Assembly: GCA_947478465.1 (NCBI GenBank)
Contig: CANJWH010000018.1
Location: forward strand, 1 to 50,336
Source: Bacteroidota bacterium
Lineage (GTDB): Bacteria; Bacteroidota; Bacteroidia; SXHM01
DNA: 50,336 nt
Reading direction: 5' to 3'
Shown: positions 25,783 through 35,100 of the stretch, in pieces
How positions within the stretch are numbered: the first letter of the stretch is position 1
Layout of the letters: every line of letters starts with the position of its first letter
Notes under the pieces: model-generated
The model's input: the letters and a program-made list of their open reading frames with translations, nothing else
What the model was told of the DNA's origin: nothing
Database searches by the model: none
Position numbers and translations under genes: made by a program

Positions 25783-27507
25783 TCAGGCAAATACTTTTTT
25801 CAGCGCCTCTATCCTCGCATCCAATGCAGTGTTTTCTTTTTCAAAATCATCGCGGGTTTTCAAGATGCCGCAAATGCTGAAATAGAATTTTATTTTAGGT
25901 TCTGTTCCTGAAGGGCGCACGGTTACTATGGTTTCGTTGGCGCACACAAACTGCATTACATCAGATTTTGGCAAACCTGTTTCGGTTATGCTGTTGGTTG
26001 CTCTATCTTTAATGGTGTTGTTCTTGTAATCTTTTACAAGCAATACTTTTGAGCCATCTAATTCTGTCGGTGGTGTAGTGCGGAATTGTTCCATCATGCG
26101 ACTGATTTCTTCCGAGCCGTCTTTTCCTTTTTTGGTAAGTGATAGCAAACCTTCTTTGTAGAAACCAAATTCAAGATAAACATCAATCAAAAGATTATAC
26201 AAAGTCTTACCATTATCCTTTGCCCAGGCAGTCATTTCAGCAATTAATGCACAGGAAAGAATGGCATCTTTATCGCGAACATAATCACCTGCAAGATAGC
26301 CGTAGCTCTCCTCTCCCCCACCAATGAATTGTTTTTTGCCTTCTAAGTTTTTAATCAGTTCGGCAATGAACTTGAAACCTGTAAGCACATTGTAACAATC
26401 TACTTTATAGGTGGAAGCAATTTTTTCAATTAGTGATGTAGTAACTATTGTTTTGGCAACAAACTGCTTGCCATCTAACTTTCCTAACTCCTTCCATCTG
26501 CGCAATAAATAATAAACCAACAACGAACCTGTTTGATTCCCGTTGAGTAAAATAAATTTATCGCTGTTGTCTTTTACAGCAATTCCAACACGGTCAGAAT
26601 CCGGGTCGGTTCCCATTACCAAATCAGCGCTTTCTTGTTCTGCTATTTTCAGCGCCAAAGCAAGTGCAGCAGGCTCTTCGGGATTGGGTGAATGAACGGT
26701 TGGGAAATTGCCATCGGGTTTATCCTGCTCTGCAACAGTAAGCACATTGGTGAAGCCATATTCTTTGAGCAAGCGCGGAGCAAGCGTAATTCCTGTTCCG
26801 TGTAAAGATGTATATACAATTTTTAAATCACTTTGTCTTTCTATTGCATCAGCAGAAAGCGAAAGAAGTTTCATCTTAGAAAGATATGCTTCATCAATAT
26901 CTTCCTTCACTGTAAGAATTAACTTATCTATTCCATCAAAGTTTACATCTTCTATTCCTTTGATGGCCTGCACTTCTGCAATTATATTTTTATCGTGGGG
27001 AGCAACCAATTGTCCGCCATCGTTCCAATAAACTTTGTACCCATTATATTCTTTGGGATTGTGTGAAGCAGTAACTACAACACCCGTATGACAGCCAAAA
27101 TGCCTTATAGCAAAAGACAACTGAGGCGTTGGGCGCAACTCATCAAAGAGGTAAACCATAAAGCCATTTGCCGAAAATATTTCAGCGGTTTTGCGGGCAA
27201 ACAAAGCGCTGTTATTTCGTGAATCATAAGCAATGGCAGCTTTCAACAATTCACCGGGATATGTTTTTTTCAGGTAATTGCACAAGCCTTGTGTAGCCAT
27301 TGCCACAGTATAAACATTCATGCGGTTGGTGCCAACACCCATGATGCCGCGCAAACCGCCTGTTCCGAATTCAAGTTCACGATAAAAACTCTCATCTAAT
27401 TCCTTTGAATCATTATCAATCAGCCACTTAACACGATTTCGCGTTTGCTCGTCATATGCAGGATTAAGCCACTGTTTTGCTTTTGTAATTATTTGCTCGT
27501 TTACCAT
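25783..27507 (-). CDS. Phosphoglucomutase/phosphomannomutase family (phospho-sugar mutase)
   Basis: 574 residues from the ATG at 27507; a TTG three codons upstream is also possible. Catalytic phosphoserine loop TASHNPKEYNGYKVYW, metal-binding loop GTDPDSDRVGIAV, sugar-specificity loop GGEESYGYL and phosphate-binding loop VRPSGTEPKIKFYF are all present. The length and FGTGGLRGIMGVGTNRMN start match the PGM2-like group. It interconverts hexose 1- and 6-phosphates for cell-wall and glycan precursors. Preceded by a TACTTTTG box 17 nt before the ATG. Confidence 0.93.
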   Translation of the reverse strand: MVNEQIITKAKQWLNPAYDEQTRNRVKWLIDNDSKELDESFYRELEFGTGGLRGIMGVGTNRMNVYTVAMATQGLCNYLKKTYPGELLKAAIAYDSRNNSALFARKTAEIFSANGFMVYLFDELRPTPQLSFAIRHFGCHTGVVVTASHNPKEYNGYKVYWNDGGQLVAPHDKNIIAEVQAIKGIEDVNFDGIDKLILTVKEDIDEAYLSKMKLLSLSADAIERQSDLKIVYTSLHGTGITLAPRLLKEYGFTNVLTVAEQDKPDGNFPTVHSPNPEEPAALALALKIAEQESADLVMGTDPDSDRVGIAVKDNSDKFILLNGNQTGSLLVYYLLRRWKELGKLDGKQFVAKTIVTTSLIEKIASTYKVDCYNVLTGFKFIAELIKNLEGKKQFIGGGEESYGYLAGDYVRDKDAILSCALIAEMTAWAKDNGKTLYNLLIDVYLEFGFYKEGLLSLTKKGKDGSEEISRMMEQFRTTPPTELDGSKVLLVKDYKNNTIKDRATNSITETGLPKSDVMQFVCANETIVTVRPSGTEPKIKFYFSICGILKTRDDFEKENTALDARIEALKKVFA

Positions 27508-27524
27508 CTTATTCAAATATGAGG

Positions 27525-27532
27525 CAAAAGTA
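27525..27532 (-). promoter_or_regulatory. -7 box TACTTTTG of the phosphomutase gene
   Basis: Exact TAnnTTTG followed by C on the minus strand, 17 nt before the ATG at 27507. Confidence 0.55.
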
Positions 27533-27642
27533 AAATATATCGTAGATTTTTGCTGAAAACCTTATCTTCGCTGCCCTTAAAGTTTTAAAAGAAAAATATC
27601 ATGAACTATTCTCACGAATATTTTAATTAAAAACAAAATATT

Positions 27643-28413
27643 ATGAGTAAAAAATTTATCCTTTTTGCCGCGATGTTGTTTGTTTATTCAGCATCATTTT
27701 CTCAAACAAATGAAAGCGCTGAAGCAGAAAAAAATCTTGCTAAAGCAACCGAAAATCTGAAAGCAAAAAAATACCAGGATGCACTTGTATCTATTGCAAA
27801 AGCAAAAGAAGAAACGGTAAAACTTTTCACCAATCAATTAGTGGTAGCCATGCCAAAAACAATTGAAGGCTGGAACCAAAATCCACCTTCCGAGCGTGTT
27901 GCAGGAATGGGAATGCCAATGCCAATGGGACAGGGTGAAGTAAGTTCTACGCGCACCTACAGTAATCCTTCTCTGAAAAAGCCAGAACCTGCTGTTGCTA
28001 ATGCAACAACTCCAGGTGCTGCTTCAACAGGTGCTGCACCAGCTGCAGGAATGATGCCTCCTGCACAAATGCCGGGGGGGCCAGGAAGTGACCCTTCTAT
28101 AACCATTACCATAACTAACAACACTATGTGGGCAAACGAAGTTGCTATGGCACATGCAAATGCTTCAAGTGAAAACCCAATGCCTGCCTACTCAATGCCG
28201 GGAATGGAAGGACAAAAGACTTCTCCAATAAAAATTGGTGAGTTCAGGGCTGTAGAAAGATTTGACAGCAATCGTAAATCAGGAAGCGTTACTGTTATTG
28301 CAGGAGCAGGAGTTATAAAAGTAGATGGCAACAATATTGAGAGCAAAGACATTTTGCTAAAACTTGCCAATGCAGTTGACTACAAAGTGGTGAAATCTGT
28401 TTTAGGAGAATAA
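27643..28413 (+). CDS. Exported protein with Pro/Met/Ala-rich insert
   Basis: 256 residues. Signal peptide SKKFILFAAMLFVYSASFSQ, an N-terminal helical part (AEAEKNLAKATENLKAKKYQDALVSIAKAKEE), a low-complexity Met/Pro/Gly/Ala segment (GMGMPMPMGQG and TPGAASTGAAPAAGMMPPAQMPGG), then a C-terminal beta-rich part with FDSNRKSGSVTVIAGAGVIKVDG. The order helical N-terminus, KTIEGW segment, SRTYS and a final GxGV-EGN...AVDY block recalls a widespread uncharacterised family in which the linker is much shorter. The enlarged linker between residues about 90 and 170 is the odd feature here. Probably periplasmic. Confidence 0.72.
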   Translation: MSKKFILFAAMLFVYSASFSQTNESAEAEKNLAKATENLKAKKYQDALVSIAKAKEETVKLFTNQLVVAMPKTIEGWNQNPPSERVAGMGMPMPMGQGEVSSTRTYSNPSLKKPEPAVANATTPGAASTGAAPAAGMMPPAQMPGGPGSDPSITITITNNTMWANEVAMAHANASSENPMPAYSMPGMEGQKTSPIKIGEFRAVERFDSNRKSGSVTVIAGAGVIKVDGNNIESKDILLKLANAVDYKVVKSVLGE

Positions 28414-28422
28414 AGACAATTT

Positions 28423-28430
28423 TACATTTG
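28423..28430 (+). promoter_or_regulatory. -7 box TACATTTG
   Basis: Exact TAnnTTTG, 26 nt before the ATG of the acyl-CoA dehydrogenase gene. Confidence 0.4.
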
Positions 28431-28456
28431 ACAATAGACAATTATTAGTCTGAAAA

Positions 28457-30064
28457 ATGGCCTCAATATATTTCACCGAAGAACACAAGCTTTTCCGCCA
28501 GAGCGTGCGCCAGTTTATAGAAACGGAAGTAGTGCCGCGTGCTAATGAGTGGGAAGAAAAACAACAAATTGATAAAGCCATCTGGAAACGGATGGGCGAC
28601 CTTGGTTTTCTGGGAATTAATTTTCCGGAAGAATACGGAGGAACAAACGCTGACTTTTTTAACACCGTAGTTCTGCTGGAAGAGACAGCACGCAGCACCA
28701 TGGGTGGTTTTGCAGCTGCACATGGTGTTCACCAATACATGGCTACCGCACATTTACTAAAAGCCGGCAGCGCGGAACTGAAGAAAAAATATTTACCCAA
28801 AGCCATCAGCGGTGAGGCTTGGGGCTCGCTGGCTATTTCTGAACCCAATGCAGGCTCGGATGTAGCAGCAATAAAAACAACTGCAGTGCGTGTGGGTGAT
28901 GAGTACATCATCAACGGTTCAAAAACTTTTATCACCAATGGCTATTATGGCGACTTTGTAACACTTGCCTGCAAAACCGCACCCGAACAGGGAATGAGCG
29001 GTATCAGCCTGATTATGGTTGACCAGAATATTCCGGGATTTAAAACCAACAAGCTAAAAAAAATGGGATGGCACAGCAGTGATACAGCCGAACTGTTTTT
29101 TGACAATGTCAAAGTTCCCGTGAGTAACCTGATAGGCGAAGAGAACAAAGGCTTTTATTACATTATGGAGAGCTTTCAGCTGGAAAGACTGGTTGCCGGA
29201 ATTGGTGGCGTTTCAGGTGCGCAACATTGCCTTGAAATAACATTAAAATACATTGCAGAGCGAGAAGCATTCGGCAGACCTATAAAAAAATTTCAGGTTT
29301 TAAGACACAAACTGGTTGACCTTGCAACGGAGATAGAAGCTGTACGTCAGTTGGTTTATCAGGCGGCATGGCTTTTCAGCAAAGGCGAAATGGCTGTTAA
29401 AGAATGCAGCATGATAAAACTACTTGCAACTGAACTTGGCAAAAAAGTGGCTGACGAATGCCTGCAATGTTTTGGCGGCTATGGCTACATGGAAGAATAT
29501 ACTATTGCCCGAATGTATCGCGATGCACGGGTAGGTACCATTGTTGGCGGAACATCAGAAATCATGAAAGAGATTCTTGCCAAAATTGTGATTGATGATG
29601 TGCAGTACAAATCTGCATATGGATCTAAAAACCATACGCAACAAGCAACAAACCTAGTAACAAACAACAAAGAACAAGAAACTAAAAACAAAGAACAAAT
29701 AACTACGAACAATAACAATCAAAAATCAAACAAAATGGAGAAAGCATCTGAAATTATTAAATCATTACCTGAACGTTTTAAAGCCGACAAAGCTGTAGGC
29801 GTAAACACCCGTTTCCACTTCGAGATTGAAGGCGAAACCGGAGGACATTTTACTGCTATTGTAATGGACGGAATATGCACTGTTGAAGACGGGCTGAACG
29901 GTGAAGCAAAATGCATAGTTCGTGCAAAAGCTACGGACTATGAAGATGTGGAATTAGGCCGCACCAACCCGCAAATGGCTGTTATGATGGGAAAAATAAA
30001 AATCTCAAACCTGGGTGAGATGATGGGATTTGTTAATTATTTCAAACGTCTTACAGAGCAATAA
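28457..30064 (+). CDS. Acyl-CoA dehydrogenase fused to SCP2 sterol-carrier domain
   Basis: 535 residues. Residues 1 to about 385 are a complete flavin-dependent acyl-CoA dehydrogenase: N-terminal helical domain, SEPNAGSDVAA, FITNGYYGDFV, then QCFGGYGYMEEYTIARMYRDARV and IVGGTSEIMKEI at the end; the catalytic Glu region is the GTSEI part. Residues about 390-426 are a low-complexity Asn/Lys/Gln linker (TNNKEQETKNKEQ) that looks like translated intergenic micro-repeat. From Met427 (29735), an SCP2-like lipid-binding domain (FEIEGETGGHFTAIVMDG... MAVMMGKIKISNLGEMM). Probably a fused pair that is separate in relatives, so an additional internal start at 29735 is possible. Cytosolic beta-oxidation role expected. 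Confidence 0.87.
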   Translation: MASIYFTEEHKLFRQSVRQFIETEVVPRANEWEEKQQIDKAIWKRMGDLGFLGINFPEEYGGTNADFFNTVVLLEETARSTMGGFAAAHGVHQYMATAHLLKAGSAELKKKYLPKAISGEAWGSLAISEPNAGSDVAAIKTTAVRVGDEYIINGSKTFITNGYYGDFVTLACKTAPEQGMSGISLIMVDQNIPGFKTNKLKKMGWHSSDTAELFFDNVKVPVSNLIGEENKGFYYIMESFQLERLVAGIGGVSGAQHCLEITLKYIAEREAFGRPIKKFQVLRHKLVDLATEIEAVRQLVYQAAWLFSKGEMAVKECSMIKLLATELGKKVADECLQCFGGYGYMEEYTIARMYRDARVGTIVGGTSEIMKEILAKIVIDDVQYKSAYGSKNHTQQATNLVTNNKEQETKNKEQITTNNNNQKSNKMEKASEIIKSLPERFKADKAVGVNTRFHFEIEGETGGHFTAIVMDGICTVEDGLNGEAKCIVRAKATDYEDVELGRTNPQMAVMMGKIKISNLGEMMGFVNYFKRLTEQ

Positions 30065-30090
30065 ATTATTAAAGCCCGACTGTAAATAAA

Positions 30091-30123
30091 AAAGCACCGT
30101 AAAATTTACGGGGCTTTTTTTTA
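30091..30123 (+). terminator. Rho-independent terminator
   Basis: AAGCACCGTAAA, ATT loop, TTACGGGGCTT followed by a run of T, just behind the acyl-CoA dehydrogenase/SCP2 stop (30064). It ends at the stop codon of the convergent HIT gene. Confidence 0.75.
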
Positions 30124-30519
30124 TGCTACAAATTGATTTCTTATTTTCTTAGCTGTTTCCTCTAACTCATCAGCAGAGAGTTGAAGTTTAGGGCGGGAGA
30201 AGTTGATATCACTCACATGTCGTAATGGAATTAAATGAACATGTGCATGAGGCACTTCTAACCCAATAACCGCAACACCAATACGCTGACAAGGAATTGC
30301 TTTTTCAACCGCTGTGGCTACTTTTTTTGAAAACAGCATCAAACCTGCAAAGAGTTCATCTTCTATATCAAATATATAATCTACTTCCTTTTTAGGAATA
30401 ACTAACGTGTGCCCTACTGCAAGCGGACTAATGTCTAGAAAAGCAAGAAAGTCTGCGCTTTCTGCAATTTTATAACAAGGAATTTCTCCTGCAACGATGC
30501 GAGAAAAAATGGTAGGCAT
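30121..30519 (-). CDS. HIT-family nucleotide hydrolase
   Basis: 132 residues, standard length. N-terminus PTIFSRIVAGEIPCYKI, then VGHTLVIPKKEVDYIFDIED and the histidine triad HAHVHLIP at about 91-98, with the central His as nucleophile. These hydrolase/transferases act on nucleoside phosphoramidates or adenylylated cofactors in the cytosol. It is the second gene of an operon with greA: its ATG overlaps the greA stop in TAATG, a translational-coupling arrangement. Confidence 0.93.
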   Translation of the reverse strand: MPTIFSRIVAGEIPCYKIAESADFLAFLDISPLAVGHTLVIPKKEVDYIFDIEDELFAGLMLFSKKVATAVEKAIPCQRIGVAVIGLEVPHAHVHLIPLRHVSDINFSRPKLQLSADELEETAKKIRNQFVA

Positions 30520-30992
30520 TATCTTGAAATTTCCATTATCTCAAACTCCATAATTCCTGAAGGAACTTTTATCTGGGCTTTATCGCCAAGACTTTTTCCA
30601 AGCAAACCTTTTGAAATAGGAGAATCAACTGATATTTTTCCTGATTTAAGGTCAGCCTCATTTTCAGGAACAAGCGTATAAGTTACGGAAGTTCCAGTTT
30701 TGGTATTCTTCAATTTTACTTTAGTAAGTATCAAAACCTTTGAGTTATCTAATTTTGATTCGTCAATCAATTTAGCATGGCGAATAACATCTTCTAACTT
30801 TGAAATTCTTAATTCTAATAATCCCTGCGCTTCTTTGGCCGCATCGTATTCAGCGTTCTCAGATAAGTCTCCTTTATCACGTGCTTCGGCAATTTGCCTT
30901 GAAATAGAAGGGCGCTCAACAGAAACAAGTTGGTTTAATTCTACTTTTAATTTATCTAATCCTTCCTGGGTAAAATAATTTCCTGCAGACAT
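30519..30992 (-). CDS. greA: Transcription elongation factor GreA
   Basis: 157 residues, the family length. N-terminal coiled coil (about 1-75, with ISRQIAEARDKGDLSENAEYDAAKEAQ, including the Asp/Glu tip pair in DLSENAEYDA) and C-terminal FKBP-like domain ending in ISKGLLGKSLGDKAQIKVP. It binds the secondary channel of RNA polymerase and stimulates cleavage of backtracked RNA. The stop overlaps the start of the HIT gene. The upstream leader contains a strong 12-bp hairpin that also serves as the porV-type gene's terminator (see findings). Confidence 0.97.
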   Translation of the reverse strand: MSAGNYFTQEGLDKLKVELNQLVSVERPSISRQIAEARDKGDLSENAEYDAAKEAQGLLELRISKLEDVIRHAKLIDESKLDNSKVLILTKVKLKNTKTGTSVTYTLVPENEADLKSGKISVDSPISKGLLGKSLGDKAQIKVPSGIMEFEIMEISR

Positions 30993-31016
30993 TTTATTTG
31001 ATTTAATGGTAATGTT

Positions 31017-31052
31017 TAAAAAACAAAGAATCCCGCTGAACGGGATTCTTTG
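31017..31052 (-). terminator. Terminator of the PorV-family gene
   Basis: Perfect 12-bp stem CAAAGAATCCCG (31024-31035) / CGGGATTCTTTG (31041-31052), loop CTGAA, followed on the minus strand by TTTTTT. It lies 22 bp behind the PorV-family stop codon. Confidence 0.8.
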
Positions 31053-31054
31053 AG

Positions 31055-31062
31055 CAAATATA
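31055..31062 (-). promoter_or_regulatory. -7 box TATATTTG upstream of greA
   Basis: Exact TAnnTTTG followed by C on the minus strand, between the PorV-family stop and the terminator hairpin. About 62 nt before greA, so a transcript from it would begin at the hairpin. Confidence 0.35.
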
Positions 31063-31073
31063 GAAAATATTAT

Positions 31074-32156
31074 TTACAGTGCTATACGAACTCCTATGCT
31101 GTGATTACCCTGAAAAGGATTACTTGCAACCCATGAGTAATCTACTGCAAACGAACCTTTCTTTTCTTTTCCGAAAGGAAATTCCAACGTAGCTCCTGCT
31201 GAAGGACCAGTAAATGCTGTAGTATTAGCATCTGCACTTCCCTGACCTTTTTCATGCACATAGCCTCCACGTAATGCAAGATATTGTTTAAATCCGTATT
31301 CTAAACCAACGCGAAATTGGTCCTTAGAAAATGAATTAGATGTAAACGTTCCAGCAAAGCTTAAACGATGAGATTCTGTCATACGGTAATGATAAGTAAT
31401 ACCAATATTTAGCAGCGAAGGCATTTCAAATTTTGCAGAACGCTGTTCCATTGTTAAACTAGCTCCTGTTGAAGAAACCACTCCACGAACAGAGAATCCG
31501 TCACCAGAAAAATGCAATGGTGGGCCAACATTTCGTAATGCAATTCCAAACGCCAGATTGTCTTTAGTAAGCGGATTATCCTTTTTACCAAGACGCGTTA
31601 CATATTGAATACCTGCATCAAATGCAAAACCCTGAGCACTTGCGTTTGCAATAGACTCTGAAATAATTTTAACCGCAATACCTCCATGAATACTGTTTGA
31701 AAATGTTTTTGCATAAGACAATCCGATATTCATATAACGCGGTGTAAAGAAACTACCTGTTCCCTCGGGTTGTTCAACTGTAGTTACTGGAATATCTCCA
31801 AAACCCATTGACATAATTCCTAAACCAAGTACACCAGCTTCACCCACTTTTTGAGTTAAACCAAATGAATTAATACTTGTACCGCTGCCTACCAACCAAC
31901 GAGTGTGTGCAAACAATATTTCTGTTTTTCTGGTAAACGAAACACCTGCAACATTCATATACATTGCCTCAAGCCCTTGTGCAGAAGCTGAATTGGCACT
32001 TCCCCAACCGGTGCTGCGTGCCCAAGGGTTAATAAGCAATTCGGTTGCTCCTGCCTGACCGGCACGATCCTCGTTTCCTGCATACAGTGTTGCTGAGCAT
32101 AAAAGCAATACTGCTGTCAGAACCGCTGCACCAAATACTTTGAAATTTTTTCTCAT
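31074..32156 (-). CDS. PorV/PorQ-family outer-membrane beta-barrel protein
   Basis: 360 residues with signal peptide (VLTAVLLLCSATLYAGNED). The mature start ATELLINPWARSTGWGSANSASAQGLEAMYMNVAG is the typical opening of PorV/PorQ-type (FadL-like) barrels, followed by alternating strand segments and a C-terminal aromatic/hydrophobic strand GNHSIGVRIAL. PorV shuttles cargo from the T9SS translocon to the attachment complex, and paralogues often sit with a dedicated cargo gene. Here it is third in a minus-strand set behind a TonB receptor and a 1315-residue exported protein. A general PorV homologue elsewhere cannot be excluded. Confidence 0.86.
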   Translation of the reverse strand: MRKNFKVFGAAVLTAVLLLCSATLYAGNEDRAGQAGATELLINPWARSTGWGSANSASAQGLEAMYMNVAGVSFTRKTEILFAHTRWLVGSGTSINSFGLTQKVGEAGVLGLGIMSMGFGDIPVTTVEQPEGTGSFFTPRYMNIGLSYAKTFSNSIHGGIAVKIISESIANASAQGFAFDAGIQYVTRLGKKDNPLTKDNLAFGIALRNVGPPLHFSGDGFSVRGVVSSTGASLTMEQRSAKFEMPSLLNIGITYHYRMTESHRLSFAGTFTSNSFSKDQFRVGLEYGFKQYLALRGGYVHEKGQGSADANTTAFTGPSAGATLEFPFGKEKKGSFAVDYSWVASNPFQGNHSIGVRIAL

Positions 32157-32194
32157 AGCAAATAGATATATTTCTTCTTTGTTTCTTAATAAAA

Positions 32195-35100
32195 TTAGAA
32201 TGAGTCAAGATCGACAGGGCGCAGTGCTCCGAAGAATTTAATCACCTTCTCTCCCACTCCATCAACATTAATATGAATGAGGTAAATTCCTCCGGCAATT
32301 GGAATACCGGTGGTGTTTTTCAAATCCCAATCAATTGAAGTTTTGGGCTCATCCTTTTTAAATTGTCTGATAAGTGTTCCATTAACTGTGTAAATTGACA
32401 CTACACACTTTTGTGGCAGGTTTGTAATTTTTACAGTTGATGACAACTGGTTAACTTCATAACCTGAATAAGCATAGTATGGATTAGGTACAACATTTAT
32501 CAAATTAAGCGCATCTTCTGCTGCAGTTAAATCATCATTAACTGTAAAAAGATCTCCTGTATTAAATGTATACATTGGAAGATTTCCGTTTTGAGGACTT
32601 CCTGCTTCCCATGTAGCATTATTGAAGCCTTTCCTGTATGGACGGGTTACACGAATTTTATAGCTAACATCACAAGCAAGCAACGCTTTATCATCAACAC
32701 CCAACGGCATACTTACCCACATTACATCTTTGTAAACATTGCGTTTATCAATATCACTTGGAGTATAATTATTACTACTTAAACGCTGATAGATCCAGGC
32801 ACCTTCATCATATGCTGGTGAATCGTTTCCGCTATCGCCATTGTGACCCATGATATAGATATAATGACCACCTCCAAAATATGTATTCAAAAAATCTCTG
32901 GTATGAGAAGTTGGATTCCATATCATATCTGTTCCTCTGTCCTGTGCAAGGAAAGAGTTTTCGCCAAACATGATGTTTAGCCTCTCACCTGTTTCAATAT
33001 TTACAGCATAACCCGGAAACCAACCCATTCCAAGTGTTCCTGATCCGTCAGGGTTTCCATCCTGATTAACCGATGGACTTTGTCTTAAATCCATTTTACG
33101 CGAACCACCTATAGTTGGTAATCCATCATCTGCAACTTCAACAACCGGGCAACGTGTCCATTTTGATTTATCTGCAGTAAGAACAACATCAACACTGTGA
33201 AGATTTTCAAGTTTGTTTAGCACTTTGAATTTTTTCCAGGTAGGTGAAGCAACACCATCTTCTTGTGAAGCCAATTTATAAGGCGCCCATGTTCCGCCAA
33301 TTACTTGTTCATAGAATTGCCCTTTATCACCATAGTCATTATTCTCAGGGTTTGCATCATCTGATGTACTTCCGGAACGTATCCAGTTGAATGCACTTGC
33401 ACCATCAGCATCAGTAACAGAAGTTAGCCAGATTTGTCTGTAATTAGTAAAATCAACTGAAGATTCGATGTACTCGTTTCCATTAGTTTCATCATCATCC
33501 GGCTCAAGTACTTGCTTTAAAGTAACCGACATTCCCCAATCAGGGATAATCTGCTCGTTTTCTACTGAAATGTTGGATGTTGCAAAAACTTCTTCACCAC
33601 TGTCGTCATTTTTCAGTGACCAGTATGCATCATCTAAAGTACCACCTGTGGTATCAAGCATTTTGAAAGTAAAGTTTGCATTCGGAACATTCAAAGGATT
33701 GTAGATTTTAATAGCCACAGGTCCTCTTCCGTTATTATAAACAGGGTTTTCTGCTTTTCCGTTTGCAAGTATTTCTGTAACAGTTTCAGGTGTTAAATCA
33801 GCGGCATTTCCGCCATTACCTGTTCCTTCAATTCTTTTCAATTTTGGACCAGTACCATAAACTGAATTCAAAATTGTTCCACCGTCCTGTGGTGAATTAA
33901 TGTGTGGAATTCCGGTATTTACCTTAATAGCTCCTGTTACACTTTTACGACCGGCTTTGTAAGGTTTTTTCTGACCATCCAATTGAAGAGGGTCACTCTG
34001 ATCGTATTTTTTATAATTATTATAAGCATAAGCAATTGCAATGTAGTAGTACTTTTTATGGTTTACCAAACGTCTGTCACCAGCCGCAAATTCATCATTT
34101 AAAATCTGAAAAGTATGGCGAATACCTTTGTTTTCACCATTCACTTCCTCAGTAGGAATGTTAGAACTCAAATCATCTGAGAATTCAAAATTGATTAATT
34201 GAGAAATAGGGTTGCCAAGTGTATCAAAATTTTCAACATCACATTGAGCTACTAAACGAGCTTTATCAGGATCATGAAGGTCTGCAACACTAACGGTAGC
34301 ATCTGCAACCTGAAATATCTGATAGCCTTCAAATCTGAATACATTATCATAGGTTTCTCCTGGAGGGCTTATAATAAATGGATCAATCTCTTCATAACCT
34401 TCATTGTAATTATTAGAAGTAGGACGATTTGAAATTGCAATAATTAATTCTTTATCTAATTCAACAATAGAAACGTCCGGTGCATCTGGTCCGTTCAAAA
34501 CTTTGAAGCAGTTCTGGAATAAAGCCTGTGCCTTGTCATCTACTAATCTTAATTTTTCAACGGATGCATAAGCACCGCCAGAAGTAGCACGTGCCCAAAC
34601 AGCACCTACAGTAATGTCGTTAACTGCTCCCGGATCCAATGTAAACGGTCCTGCTGATTGCATAAAACGTCTGTCGTAAGGCACATTCCCTGAAGATTCT
34701 TCAGTCCATGAAGCTTGCACGTTTCCATTAGTTCCCCAACCCAAAGGATCAGTATCACCAGGAAACATAAACTGAGCAGGAACACTTGAGTTACCACCAC
34801 CTGAAGGGTGTCCTGTTCCTCCATAGCACATAACAGTATTATCAAGCCAGATACCACGAAGGTAGTTATAGTGGTCTGTGCCTGTTGAAGGGTCAGTTTG
34901 TGCCGGGTTACCTCCTCCACCGGCATTATTATGATAAATAAATCTCCTCATACCATAACGTTCATTATCAATAACCCCATCACCGTATCCTAAACCATTA
35001 AGCGCTTCATTTGGCCCAATACCATAGGCATTATCAAAATTATCATTATCCTGATATGGTCCCTCAAAAAAGTCAATACCTACAGCGGGAGGATTTGCTC

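Noticed and set aside
29485-29718. Minus-strand frame opposite the acyl-CoA dehydrogenase linker
   Set aside because: Low-complexity Leu/Val/Cys text is the antisense of the A-rich linker and lacks any domain.
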